From assembly GCA_040389445.1 (NCBI GenBank), contig JAZJZX010000013.1:1-64000 (forward strand): a stretch of DNA of 64,000 nucleotides, given 5' to 3'. Numbering within the stretch: the stretch's first letter is position 1; each line of letters starts with the position of its first letter. The position numbers were made by a program, and so were the translations under genes. Shown piece after piece: positions 51,102-58,458 of the stretch. The notes under the pieces are model-generated. The model ran no database searches. It was given only the letters and a program-made list of their open reading frames with translations, and had not been told where the DNA came from. This stretch comes from UBA5189 sp040389445. GTDB taxonomy: Bacteria; Chloroflexota; Limnocylindria; Limnocylindrales; CSP1-4.

Positions 51102-51641
51102 ATGGAAAGCCACGATTCGCGCGTGCGACCCGATTTCGTCCTGAACGATTCGCGAATCCAGTTGCGGCCGGTCGTCGACGGCGACCGGAAGTCCCTTTCG
51201 GCGATCCTGGCCGAGCCCGACGTCGCCCGCTGGTGGGTGCACGAGGACGTCCCGACGACCGTCGCCGGCGTGTTCGACGATGACGACGAGGTTCGACTCG
51301 CGATCGTCGTCGAGGGCGAGGTTATCGGCCTCATCCAATACGCCGAGGAGAACACCCCCGATTACCGGCACGCCGGCCTCGACCTGTTCGTCGGGGGTGC
51401 ATGGCAGGGTCGCGGGATCGGCCCCGACGCCATCCGCCTGGTGGCGCGGTACCTGTTCCAGAAGCGTGGCCATCATCGCCTGATCATCGATCCGGCCGTT
51501 GCCAATGAAGGCGCGATCCGCGCCTACGAGAAGGTCGGGTTCCGCCGGGTCGGCGTGATGCGCCGGTACGAGCGTGGCGCCGACGGCATCTGGCACGACG
51601 GCCTGCTGATGGACCTCCTGGAGGACGAGCTCCGCGGCTAG
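51102..51641 (+). CDS. GNAT acetyltransferase resembling AAC(6') and RimJ/RimL types
   Basis: A 179-residue acetyltransferase with acetyl-CoA motif LFVGGAWQGRGIGPDAIRLV near residue 95 and motif B NEGAIRAYEKVGFRRVGVM. The overall pattern (ARWW early, IDPAVANEGAIRAYEK later) resembles aminoglycoside 6'-N-acetyltransferases, but chromosomal GNATs of this kind often modify proteins or small metabolites. ATG 51102 lacks a ribosome site; GTG 51057 and GTG 51123 are other options. Its stop overlaps that of the convergent CoA-transferase gene. Confidence 0.75.
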   Translation: MESHDSRVRPDFVLNDSRIQLRPVVDGDRKSLSAILAEPDVARWWVHEDVPTTVAGVFDDDDEVRLAIVVEGEVIGLIQYAEENTPDYRHAGLDLFVGGAWQGRGIGPDAIRLVARYLFQKRGHHRLIIDPAVANEGAIRAYEKVGFRRVGVMRRYERGADGIWHDGLLMDLLEDELRG

Positions 51642-52858
51642 ATGACGCCCTCGGCACGAAGCGTGTCGATCGCGTGGGGCTCGAAGCCGAGTTCAGGCAG
51701 GATCTCGTCCGTGTGCTCCCCCAGGAGCGGCGGCGGCGTCCGGATCGTTGCCGGCGTGGCGGTGAAATCGAACGGGCTGCGGACCTGGTCCACGGCACCG
51801 AGCGCCGGATGCGTCATCGGGACGCGGGCGCCGACGGCCTGCGCCTGGGGCGTTGCGAATGCTGCGAGCACGTCGAGCAGCGGCCCCGCGGGGACCTCCG
51901 CCGCGTCGAGTCGGGTCAGCCATTGGCCGGATGTCGCGGTCGCGAACCTCGCGGCGAGGAGTGGCACGAGCTCCGCCCGCCGCTCCACCCGGTCGCCATT
52001 CGTGGCGAAACGCAAATCCTTCGCCAGCTCCGGCATCCCGACCGCCTCGCAGAACCGGGGCCACTGGCGCTCGCTGCCGACGCCGACCGCGATGACGCCG
52101 TCGGACGTCGTGAACGTCTCGTACGGGACGATGTTCGGGTGGGCGTTGCCGCGCCGGCCGGGGGCACGGCCCGTCACGAACGCGTTCTGCGCCTGGTTCG
52201 CCAGCAGGGCCAGCGTGCTCTGGAGGATCGAGACGTCGACGCGCTGGCCCCCGACCCGTGGCTTGGCCATGAGCCCGGCGAGCACCGAGATCGTCCCGAA
52301 GAGACCCGTGACCACATCGCTGATCGCCACCCCGACCTTGGTCGGCGATCCGTCGGCATCGCCCGTGATCGACATGAGGCCACCGGTCGCCTGGACGATG
52401 AAGTCGTACCCCGGCTTCGAGGCATCCGGTCCGCCGATGCCGTATCCGCCGATGGCGAGGTGGACCAGATCCGGGTTCAGTGCCGTGAGGGCGGCCTCGG
52501 GGAACCCCAGCCGCTCGAACCCGCCGGCCCGGAAATTCTCGACGAGCACGTCGCCGCGGGTGATGAGCCGCCGCAACACCTCCCGTCCGGCCTCGGTCCG
52601 AAGGTCCAGCCGGATACTTCGCTTGTTGCGATTGACCGCCAGGAAGTATGCGGCCGTCCTCGTGCCCGCGGCCGCATCGCCGACCCACGGCGGACCCCAG
52701 CCTCGAGTGGCGTCACCCTCCGGCGGCTCGACCTTGATCACGTCGGCGCCCAGATCGGCCAGCAGCATGGTGCAATACGGTCCGGCAAGAACGGTGGAGC
52801 AGTCCACGACGCGGATCCCGTCGAGGGGACCCTTCCGTGGGCCGGTCGGTTCGATCAT
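51638..52858 (-). CDS. CaiB/BaiF-family CoA-transferase
   Basis: A 406-residue type III CoA-transferase, moving CoA between carboxylic acids. The opening GIRVVDCSTVLAGPYCTMLL, ADVIKVEPPEGD, and the catalytic Asp152 in GYDFIVQATGGLM are all as expected. Substrates of this family range from formate/oxalate to carnitine and aromatic acids and cannot be told here. TACCAT lies seven bases before ATG 52858, suggesting a leaderless message. Confidence 0.88.
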   Translation of the reverse strand: MIEPTGPRKGPLDGIRVVDCSTVLAGPYCTMLLADLGADVIKVEPPEGDATRGWGPPWVGDAAAGTRTAAYFLAVNRNKRSIRLDLRTEAGREVLRRLITRGDVLVENFRAGGFERLGFPEAALTALNPDLVHLAIGGYGIGGPDASKPGYDFIVQATGGLMSITGDADGSPTKVGVAISDVVTGLFGTISVLAGLMAKPRVGGQRVDVSILQSTLALLANQAQNAFVTGRAPGRRGNAHPNIVPYETFTTSDGVIAVGVGSERQWPRFCEAVGMPELAKDLRFATNGDRVERRAELVPLLAARFATATSGQWLTRLDAAEVPAGPLLDVLAAFATPQAQAVGARVPMTHPALGAVDQVRSPFDFTATPATIRTPPPLLGEHTDEILPELGFEPHAIDTLRAEGVI

Positions 52859-52865
52859 CGCCGCG

Positions 52866-52871
52866 ATGGTA
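52866..52871 (-). promoter_or_regulatory. -10 box (TACCAT), leaderless start of the CoA-transferase gene
   Basis: TACCAT on the minus strand ends seven bases before the ATG at 52858; no ribosome site is present. Confidence 0.45.
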
Positions 52872-52944
52872 CGGCCGAAGGCGACGAAGGGAGCGGCCGA
52901 GGCGACGGAGGGAGCGGCCGAAGGCGCTCTCGTGCGCCCCTCCG

Positions 52945-53643
52945 TCAGCCCAGACCCAGCGTGCGCACGATGGAATCCCACTTGTCGATGAGGTCGAGGA
53001 TCGCAACCCCCACCAGCAGCGCCCCGGCTGCGATCTCGATGCGCCGATGCTGGCGCACGATCCAGCGGACGATCGCCTGCGCCCGCATGCCGGTCAGGAA
53101 CGAGAGCACCACGAGGGGCAGTCCGAAGCCCAGTCCGAACAGCAGGAAGGTGCCGATCTTCCCGGCTGCGTCGGTCACACCCAGGCTGATCCCGAGGAGC
53201 GAGATCAGGAACGGCCCGGCGCATGGAAGCGCGATCGGACCGAGGAACAGTCCGTACAGGTACGCGCGACCGTACGGGTTGCCGACGATCGGCACGGTCG
53301 CGCCCGGCAACCGTTCGAACGGATTCCTGCCGGCGATCAGGAGGCCTCCGAGCAGGATGAGAAGCCCGTCGATCACCGGGGTCGCGACGGCCAGGAGGCG
53401 GCTCGTGGGCACCGCCACGGCGACGAGGACGATGGCGATCAGCGTCATCATCGTGAGGACCCCGCCCAGGACGATCAGCCCGAGCAGCCCCGTTCCTCGC
53501 CGGCCCTCCAGCGCCTTGCTGTTCGCGGCCAGATACGCCACGAATCCTGGATAGAGCGGCAACAGGCAGGGTGACGCGGCGCTGGCCAGACCCAGGCCCA
53601 CCGGGCCAAGGCCGGAGAGGGCGGCGACAAGTTGATCGAACAT
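52945..53643 (-). CDS. ccdA: CcdA-type thiol-disulfide membrane transporter
   Basis: A 232-residue protein with six membrane segments. The two redox cysteines are Cys26 (ASPCLLPLYPGF) and Cys141 (LPCAGPFL), each next to prolines as in CcdA/DsbD. CcdA carries reducing power from cytoplasmic thioredoxin to proteins outside, supporting cytochrome c maturation or thiol repair. It follows the TlpA-like lipoprotein gene by 23 bases, and that protein is the natural electron acceptor. Confidence 0.9.
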   Translation of the reverse strand: MFDQLVAALSGLGPVGLGLASAASPCLLPLYPGFVAYLAANSKALEGRRGTGLLGLIVLGGVLTMMTLIAIVLVAVAVPTSRLLAVATPVIDGLLILLGGLLIAGRNPFERLPGATVPIVGNPYGRAYLYGLFLGPIALPCAGPFLISLLGISLGVTDAAGKIGTFLLFGLGFGLPLVVLSFLTGMRAQAIVRWIVRQHRRIEIAAGALLVGVAILDLIDKWDSIVRTLGLG

Positions 53644-53666
53644 CGCTGCGGAGTGTGCCTGCGGTC

Positions 53667-54338
53667 CTAGGCGCCGTGGGCCACGGCGAGTTCCTTGATG
53701 CGGTCCACGCTCTTGTGCCCGAATTCGGTGAGCGTCACGGTCCCATCGGTCCCGACCACGACGATCGGCGTGGCCGGCGGCGACAGCACCTGGCTGCCGA
53801 ATGAATCGTCGAGCGCCCGGAGAAAGTCCTTCGAACCCACGATGAACGGCCAGTCAAACCCGAGCGAGGCGCTGTACTCGGCGAGGTCGGTCGCGCTCTC
53901 GGAGGCCTCGACGTCCACGCCGATCCAGACGATCCGATCTGGGTCCAATCCAGCCAGCGCCTTCACGACGTCACGCTGCTGGGTGCGGCAGTTCGCGCAC
54001 CAGATCGCCATCGTCTCGATGAACACCACCCGGTTGGACGCGACGAGGTCGGCGATCCGGAAGGTGTTTCCGTTTCGCACATCGGTCAGTTCGGCCGTCG
54101 CCCAGGCCTGGGTGAGGAGCGCGCCCGGTGTCGTGGGGACGTCGGTTGCAGCAGGAGATGCGCCCGGCGTCGCGCCCGGTGCGGCCGTGGTGGGCACGGA
54201 GGCGATCGGCTCGCCGGTCGGCGAGGGCGTCGCCGCCGGACTCCCGGCACCCCCCGAACAGGCAGCGACAACCAGCAGCAGGGCGATGGCGGTAGCCGTC
54301 CTGGTGATTCCGGGGCGGCCGGTCGTGAAGTCGGGCAT
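53667..54338 (-). CDS. TlpA/ResA-like thioredoxin-fold lipoprotein
   Basis: A 223-residue lipoprotein (lipobox VAAC, Cys27), then a Pro/Thr/Ala linker of about 45 residues and a thioredoxin-like domain with active site WCANC (Cys114, Cys117). Acidic substitutions around the site and the cis-Pro loop PPATPIVVVG fit reductive TlpA/ResA proteins. AAGGA lies six bases before ATG 54338. With CcdA it forms a reductive pathway, the counterpart of the oxidative DsbA-VKOR pair 4 kb away. Confidence 0.85.
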   Translation of the reverse strand: MPDFTTGRPGITRTATAIALLLVVAACSGGAGSPAATPSPTGEPIASVPTTAAPGATPGASPAATDVPTTPGALLTQAWATAELTDVRNGNTFRIADLVASNRVVFIETMAIWCANCRTQQRDVVKALAGLDPDRIVWIGVDVEASESATDLAEYSASLGFDWPFIVGSKDFLRALDDSFGSQVLSPPATPIVVVGTDGTVTLTEFGHKSVDRIKELAVAHGA

Positions 54339-54450
54339 GAGGGTCCTTGTTGCGAGTGGTGCCGGCCGGTTGCGAGTGGTGCCGGCCGCCCACTCTGGGC
54401 CCCGCAGGTGACACAACGGTGACGCCGCGGACCCGGGCCGCATTCCGCCG

Positions 54451-54456
54451 TAGGAT
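54451..54456 (+). promoter_or_regulatory. -10 box (TAGGAT), leaderless start of the PIG-L gene
   Basis: TAGGAT lies nine bases before ATG 54466 in the context ccgtaggatggca, nearly the same as at 19082. Confidence 0.55.
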
Positions 54457-54465
54457 GGCACGACC

Positions 54466-55464
54466 ATGACTGATCCGCGTCCCTACACCCTGATGACCGT
54501 CCATGCCCATCCCGACGACGAGACCATCGGCACCGGTGGGCTCATGGCCAAGGCCGTGCAGGCCGGCCACCGCGTGATCCTGGTGACCTGCACCCGCGGC
54601 GAGCAGGGCGACATCGTCGTCCCCGAGCTGGACACACCGGCCAACCACCGGCGCCTCGGCGAGATTCGGGCCGCCGAGCTGGAAGCCGCGATGGGCGAGC
54701 TCGGGGTCACCGAATGGGAGAATCTCGGCTACCGGGACTCGGACATGATGGGTCGGGTCGGCAACAAGGATCCACGCTGCTTCTGGCAGGCAGACCTGGA
54801 CGAGGCCGCGCGACGCCTGACCTGGCTCGTGCGTCGCCACCGACCCCACGTGATGACCACCTACAACGACTTCGGTGGGTACGGCCATCCGGATCACATC
54901 CGCACCCACGACGTGTCCGTTCGGGCGTTCGACCGCGCGGGCGACGCCGCGTGGTATCCCGAGCAGCTGGCCCCCGAGCATGGCGGGACGGGTCCCGCTA
55001 CGGACGACGGTGGCACGGGTCCTGCCATGGCCGACGATGGCACGGGTTCGGCCGCGGCCGACGGTGGCCTCGCCCCCTGGACGCCCCTCAAGCTCTACGA
55101 GCAGGCCATCCCGGCCTCGGTTCGAAACGCGATGCGCGATCGCATGGAGGCACTCGGCGAGGAGAGCTTCTGGAGCGAGCCGAAGGACGCGACGCCTGAG
55201 CAGCTCGAGGGCTTCCGGACGCAGATGGCGAGGATGCTGGTGCCGGACGAGTCCATCACCACCTGGATCGACATCTCGGGCGTCCTCGACCAGAAATGGG
55301 CCGCGATCTGGCGCCACGTGACCCAGATGAGCCCGAACAGCCCGTTCCTGCGCTTCGGCCCGGACGCCTGGCGCGACTTCTGGTCGAAGGAGGCCTACGT
55401 CCTCCGCGAGTCGCGCGTCGCCGCGGCCACTCCCGAAACGGACGTCTTCGCCGGCCTCAGTTGA
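54466..55464 (+). CDS. PIG-L/MshB-Mca-like deacetylase
   Basis: A 332-residue zinc-dependent N-deacetylase or amidase of the LmbE family. The metal motif AHPDDE is at residues 14-19 and the third ligand in YGHPDH near 143. The spacing and CTRGEQGDIV segment resemble the thiol-pathway enzymes MshB and mycothiol-conjugate amidase Mca. An insertion (about residue 173-199) consists of three nine-residue repeats encoded by 27-bp units, probably a loop beside the active site. No other low-molecular-weight-thiol genes are in the window, so the substrate is open. Confidence 0.83.
   Translation: MTDPRPYTLMTVHAHPDDETIGTGGLMAKAVQAGHRVILVTCTRGEQGDIVVPELDTPANHRRLGEIRAAELEAAMGELGVTEWENLGYRDSDMMGRVGNKDPRCFWQADLDEAARRLTWLVRRHRPHVMTTYNDFGGYGHPDHIRTHDVSVRAFDRAGDAAWYPEQLAPEHGGTGPATDDGGTGPAMADDGTGSAAADGGLAPWTPLKLYEQAIPASVRNAMRDRMEALGEESFWSEPKDATPEQLEGFRTQMARMLVPDESITTWIDISGVLDQKWAAIWRHVTQMSPNSPFLRFGPDAWRDFWSKEAYVLRESRVAAATPETDVFAGLS
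54982..55062 (+). repeat. Three in-frame 27-bp repeats inside the PIG-L gene
   Basis: Three successive 27-base units encode nine-residue GGTGPATDD-like repeats. The frame is kept and the conserved domain resumes immediately after. Confidence 0.85.
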
Positions 55465-55667
55465 CCCGGGGACCTGGAAGGCCGCGTCGCATTGCGTGCC
55501 GGCAACCAGTTTCGACGCAGGGTCCGCCGGACCCCCCCACGGCGCGGCGCGGCCCGACGGCGCAGCGGTGGAGCAGCAGGGCCTCACTGGGAGCGGCACG
55601 GCCCGACGGACCAGCGGCACGGCCCGACGGACCAGCGGCACGGCCCGACGGACCAGCGGCACGGCCC

Positions 55668-55767
55668 NNNNNNNNNNNNNNNNNNNNNNNNNNNNNNNNN
55701 NNNNNNNNNNNNNNNNNNNNNNNNNNNNNNNNNNNNNNNNNNNNNNNNNNNNNNNNNNNNNNNNNNN
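55668..55767. other. Assembly gap (100 N)
   Basis: Placeholder gap inside the 21-bp array. Confidence 0.98.
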
Positions 55768-55808
55768 GACGGCACAGCGGCACGGCCCGACGGCACAGCG
55801 GCACGGCC

Positions 55809-55908
55809 NNNNNNNNNNNNNNNNNNNNNNNNNNNNNNNNNNNNNNNNNNNNNNNNNNNNNNNNNNNNNNNNNNNNNNNNNNNNNNNNNNNNNNNNNNNN
55901 NNNNNNNN
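55809..55908. other. Assembly gap (100 N)
   Basis: Second placeholder gap in the 21-bp array, only 41 bases after the first. Confidence 0.98.
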
Positions 55909-55964
55909 CACGGCCCGACGGCACAGCGGCACGGCCCGACGGCACAGCGGCACGGCCCGACGGG

Positions 55965-56083
55965 CTTGATGCGTCTGCGGCGTCATTTCCTCCTCGAGCA
56001 CGCTCGTCACGTCGCCCGGAACGTCGATCTGGGCTGCGTGACACGCTCAATCGTCGCGAAAATGCGCTCCCAAACGACTCAGC
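55965..56083 (+). repeat. 119-bp dispersed element, copy 2
   Basis: It aligns without gaps to 17829-17947. The ATG at 55969 opens the same frame (MRLRRHFLLEHARHV...), and the end ctcccaaacgactcagc is identical. The central palindrome is reduced to cgagc-ac-gctcg. A GC-rich array lies immediately before it and a 26-bp repeat immediately after. Confidence 0.7.
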
Positions 56084-56145
56084 CCGTGCCTACCCGCCTA
56101 CCCTCAAGCCCGTGCCTACCCGCCTACCCTCAAGCCCGTGCCGGC
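56084..56145 (+). repeat. 26-bp tandem repeat
   Basis: cccgtgcctacccgcctaccctcaag occurs twice in full with a partial third copy, directly downstream of the 119-bp element. Confidence 0.88.
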
Positions 56146-56217
56146 CCAGCGGCGACGCAGGCAGTCTCGTCGCCCTGCGAGCCGCAGACGGTACATTCCG
56201 CCCCAGCTACGAACCGT

Positions 56218-56400
56218 GTTCGTGGTATCGGCCCGGCGACCCTGAATCCGGCCCAGATACGAACTCAGCTCGTGCAAGGTGCGGCCGGCGAGGCCCATCG
56301 CCGGGTTGAACCGGACGGCGCGACCAACTTGAGCACGGGGCGTACGGGATCCGGTCGCCAGGCGGCATGAACTCCTGACGGAGCGGTACCTACCACGAAC
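56218..56400 (+). mobile_element. Dispersed element copy 2 with 10-bp terminal inverted repeats
   Basis: GTTCGTGGTA at 56218-56227 and TACCACGAAC at 56391-56400 are the same terminal repeats as in the copy at 15930-16143. Just outside the left end, acgaac-cgt-gttcgt adds a perfect hairpin. The interior is about 30 bases shorter than in copy 1 and keeps several shared blocks. Confidence 0.6.
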
Positions 56401-56463
56401 CCCGTTGGTATCTGCAAGGGCGAGTGCGCCGATCGCCGTGCCGGCCCTCGGCGCGCGCCGGCC

Positions 56464-56726
56464 GGGTCACCACGGCCCTACTGCCGGCCGGGTCACCACG
56501 GCAGCAGGCCCTTCGAGGCAGCGAAGACCTGGCCCATCACCACGGCCCCACTGCCGGCCGGGTCGCCACGGCGCGCGCCGGCCGGGTCACCACGGCCCCA
56601 CTGCCGGCCGGGTTCACCACGGCCCGCCGTGCCGGCCCTCGGGTCACCACGGCCCTACTGCCGGCCGGGTCACCACGGCAGCAGGCCCTTCGAGGCAGCG
56701 AAGACCTGGCCCATCACCACGGCCCC
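56464..56726 (+). repeat. Perfect 86-bp direct repeat, second copy inside the capA-like gene end
   Basis: 56464-56549 and 56641-56726 are identical over 86 bases. The second copy contains the last 57 coding bases of the CapA-like gene; the first is a detached duplicate downstream. Related ccggccgggtcaccacggcc units fill the space between. Confidence 0.9.
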
Positions 56727-58268
56727 GGTGCCCGCCGGGTCCATGAAGTTGGGCTGCGACCTGTCCAGGATGAGGTGCGGGCGCATGCGGATCTGCACGA
56801 GCCGGGTGCCGTCGAACGTGAGCTCGAGGGTGATGCCCTCCATCGTCGGCTCCGACCAGGTCTGGTCGAAGACGAAGTTGCCGAGCGCGTACCAGATCGG
56901 CTTGCCGTCGTAGACCTCCATTCCGGCGGCCCAGTGCGCATGATTGCCGATGATCATGTCCGCCCCGGCATCGATCGCGGCCTTGGCGAGCTTGCGCTGG
57001 GCGGCGAACGGGGTCGGGTCGTACTCCGTTCCCCAGTGCGGGAAGACGATGACGATGTCGGCACCCGCTGCGCGCGCCGTCGCAACGTCCGCCTGCACGT
57101 TGGCCGCCGTCATCGGCGCGCTGCCGGCCCGGGCAGAAGTGGCGAAGTACCCGCCGGCGATGGTGTCGTAACCGAGGATCGCCACGGTCACGCCGCCCGC
57201 TTCGAGCAGGGCCGGCGTTCGAGCCTCGGCGAGGTTTGCACCGGCCCCGGCGTGCGCGATCCCCCATCCGTCGAGGTTCGCCATCGTCTGGAGGATGCCC
57301 TTCGCGCCGGCATCGCGGATGTGGTTGTTGCCCAGCGAGACGAAGTCGATCCCCGCGTTGGCCAGGCCCTCGATGAGGGCGGGATCGGCGTTGAACACCG
57401 TGCCCGAGGCATGAAACTTGAAGACGTCGGGTGCCGGGTTCTCGAAGTTCGCGATCGCGAGATCGGCGCCCTGCAGGAGCGCCCGGACCGCGCCGGCGTC
57501 CCCCGTCCGTTCGACGCGCGGCAGCTCCCACCCGAACGATGAGCAGCAGTAGCGCGAGGTGATCGTGGCCGTGCCACCGTCGAACGGGAAGTCCACGCCC
57601 TTCCCGTCGGTCTTGACGGTCTTGGCCACGCCTCGATCCAGGAGGATGTCGCCGCCGGCGACGAGCGTCCAGGCGCGCGCCGGGTCGTAGGTCACGGGCG
57701 GCGGGAGTGGGGCAGATCCGGACGGGTAGCTGAAGGTCGCCTGGAGCGGCCACGCGGCGAGTGCCTTGACGCGGTCGCCGCCGAACAGCGCGGCACCCTC
57801 CCACTCGAGCGCGCGCACGCTCGGATCCACGTCGTCCACGAGCAGGAACCCGAGCCGATCGCGATGCGCCGCCATGTCGGCCCGGAGCGTGGCCGCGTCG
57901 GGTGCCTGGATCAGGCGCGCCGGGTCCGGCAGCGCGGCGGCGAAACCGAGGGCTGCGGTGACCTCGGCCACCTGTCCGGAGACGACCTCCACGGCCGCGT
58001 AGCGCTTCGAGGTCCCGCCAAGCACGGCGGCCACCTCCTCGCCGGTCGTCTCCGTCCAGGCCGCCCGGAAGCTGGTGACCGGCACGAGCGCGCGGCCAAC
58101 CGTCGTGGGCGTGGGGCTGGGCCGAGGGCTGGGCGTGGTCCGCGGAGTCTGCGTCGGGGCGCGTGTCGGGATGGCGGACGGGCTCGGCGAGGTCGACGGG
58201 CCGTCGGGGGCGCACGCGCCCAGGACGATGGACAGGACGGCCAGCAGCGCGATCATCCGGTGCAGCAC
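56670..58268 (-). CDS. CapA-family (poly-gamma-glutamate-type) metallophosphatase-fold lipoprotein
   Basis: A 532-residue lipoprotein (lipobox LGAC, near residue 19) with a Pro/Thr/Ser linker, an unassigned domain of about 130 residues and a C-terminal CapA domain of calcineurin-like fold. Metal-site segments are AGGDILLDRGV near 225, SLGNNHIRD near 348, VFPHWGTEYD near 430 and IIGNHAHW near 460. CapA proteins take part in poly-gamma-glutamate capsule formation or act as secreted phosphatases; no capB/capC genes are adjacent, so the second view is at least as likely. GTG 58268 has TACGCT six bases upstream. Confidence 0.83.
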   Translation of the reverse strand: MLHRMIALLAVLSIVLGACAPDGPSTSPSPSAIPTRAPTQTPRTTPSPRPSPTPTTVGRALVPVTSFRAAWTETTGEEVAAVLGGTSKRYAAVEVVSGQVAEVTAALGFAAALPDPARLIQAPDAATLRADMAAHRDRLGFLLVDDVDPSVRALEWEGAALFGGDRVKALAAWPLQATFSYPSGSAPLPPPVTYDPARAWTLVAGGDILLDRGVAKTVKTDGKGVDFPFDGGTATITSRYCCSSFGWELPRVERTGDAGAVRALLQGADLAIANFENPAPDVFKFHASGTVFNADPALIEGLANAGIDFVSLGNNHIRDAGAKGILQTMANLDGWGIAHAGAGANLAEARTPALLEAGGVTVAILGYDTIAGGYFATSARAGSAPMTAANVQADVATARAAGADIVIVFPHWGTEYDPTPFAAQRKLAKAAIDAGADMIIGNHAHWAAGMEVYDGKPIWYALGNFVFDQTWSEPTMEGITLELTFDGTRLVQIRMRPHLILDRSQPNFMDPAGTGAVVMGQVFAASKGLLPW

Positions 58269-58274
58269 GGTCGC

Positions 58275-58280
58275 AGCGTA
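58275..58280 (-). promoter_or_regulatory. -10 box (TACGCT), leaderless start of the CapA-like gene
   Basis: TACGCT on the minus strand lies six bases before the GTG at 58268. Confidence 0.45.
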
Positions 58281-58343
58281 CCCCGGGGAAGAAGGGCGCC
58301 CCGTCCGGGCGGGCGGACGGGGCGCAGGAAGCAATCGAGTTGA

Positions 58344-58420
58344 TGGCGGACCCGACCGGATTCGAACCGGCGATCTCCAGCGTGACAGGCTGGCATGTTG
58401 GGCCGCTACACCACGGGTCC
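58344..58420 (-). tRNA. tRNA-Asp (GTC)
   Basis: A full cloverleaf can be drawn. Acceptor GGACCCG pairs with CGGGTCC, followed by discriminator G and an encoded CCA. The anticodon stem is CCAGC/GCTGG with loop CTGTCAC, giving anticodon GTC. The T arm is CCGGTTCGAATCCGG. Length is 77 bases. The gene stands alone between two protein genes, 75 bases upstream of the CapA-like start on the same strand. Confidence 0.95.
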
Positions 58421-58458
58421 GCGGCGAGTGCGGAGGATAGCAGGCCGGGATGCCGTTG

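Larger units (their letters stand above)
55594..55964 (+). repeat. 21-bp tandem array with two assembly gaps
   Basis: Units cggcacggcccgacggaccag, changing to cggcacggcccgacggcacag, run up to the second 119-bp element. Two 100-N runs interrupt them. There are no spacers. The copy number is unknown. Confidence 0.92.

Noticed and set aside
55296..56370. Several long open frames through the second repeat island
   Set aside because: They consist of repeat translation and N codons; no ribosome site or protein family supports them.
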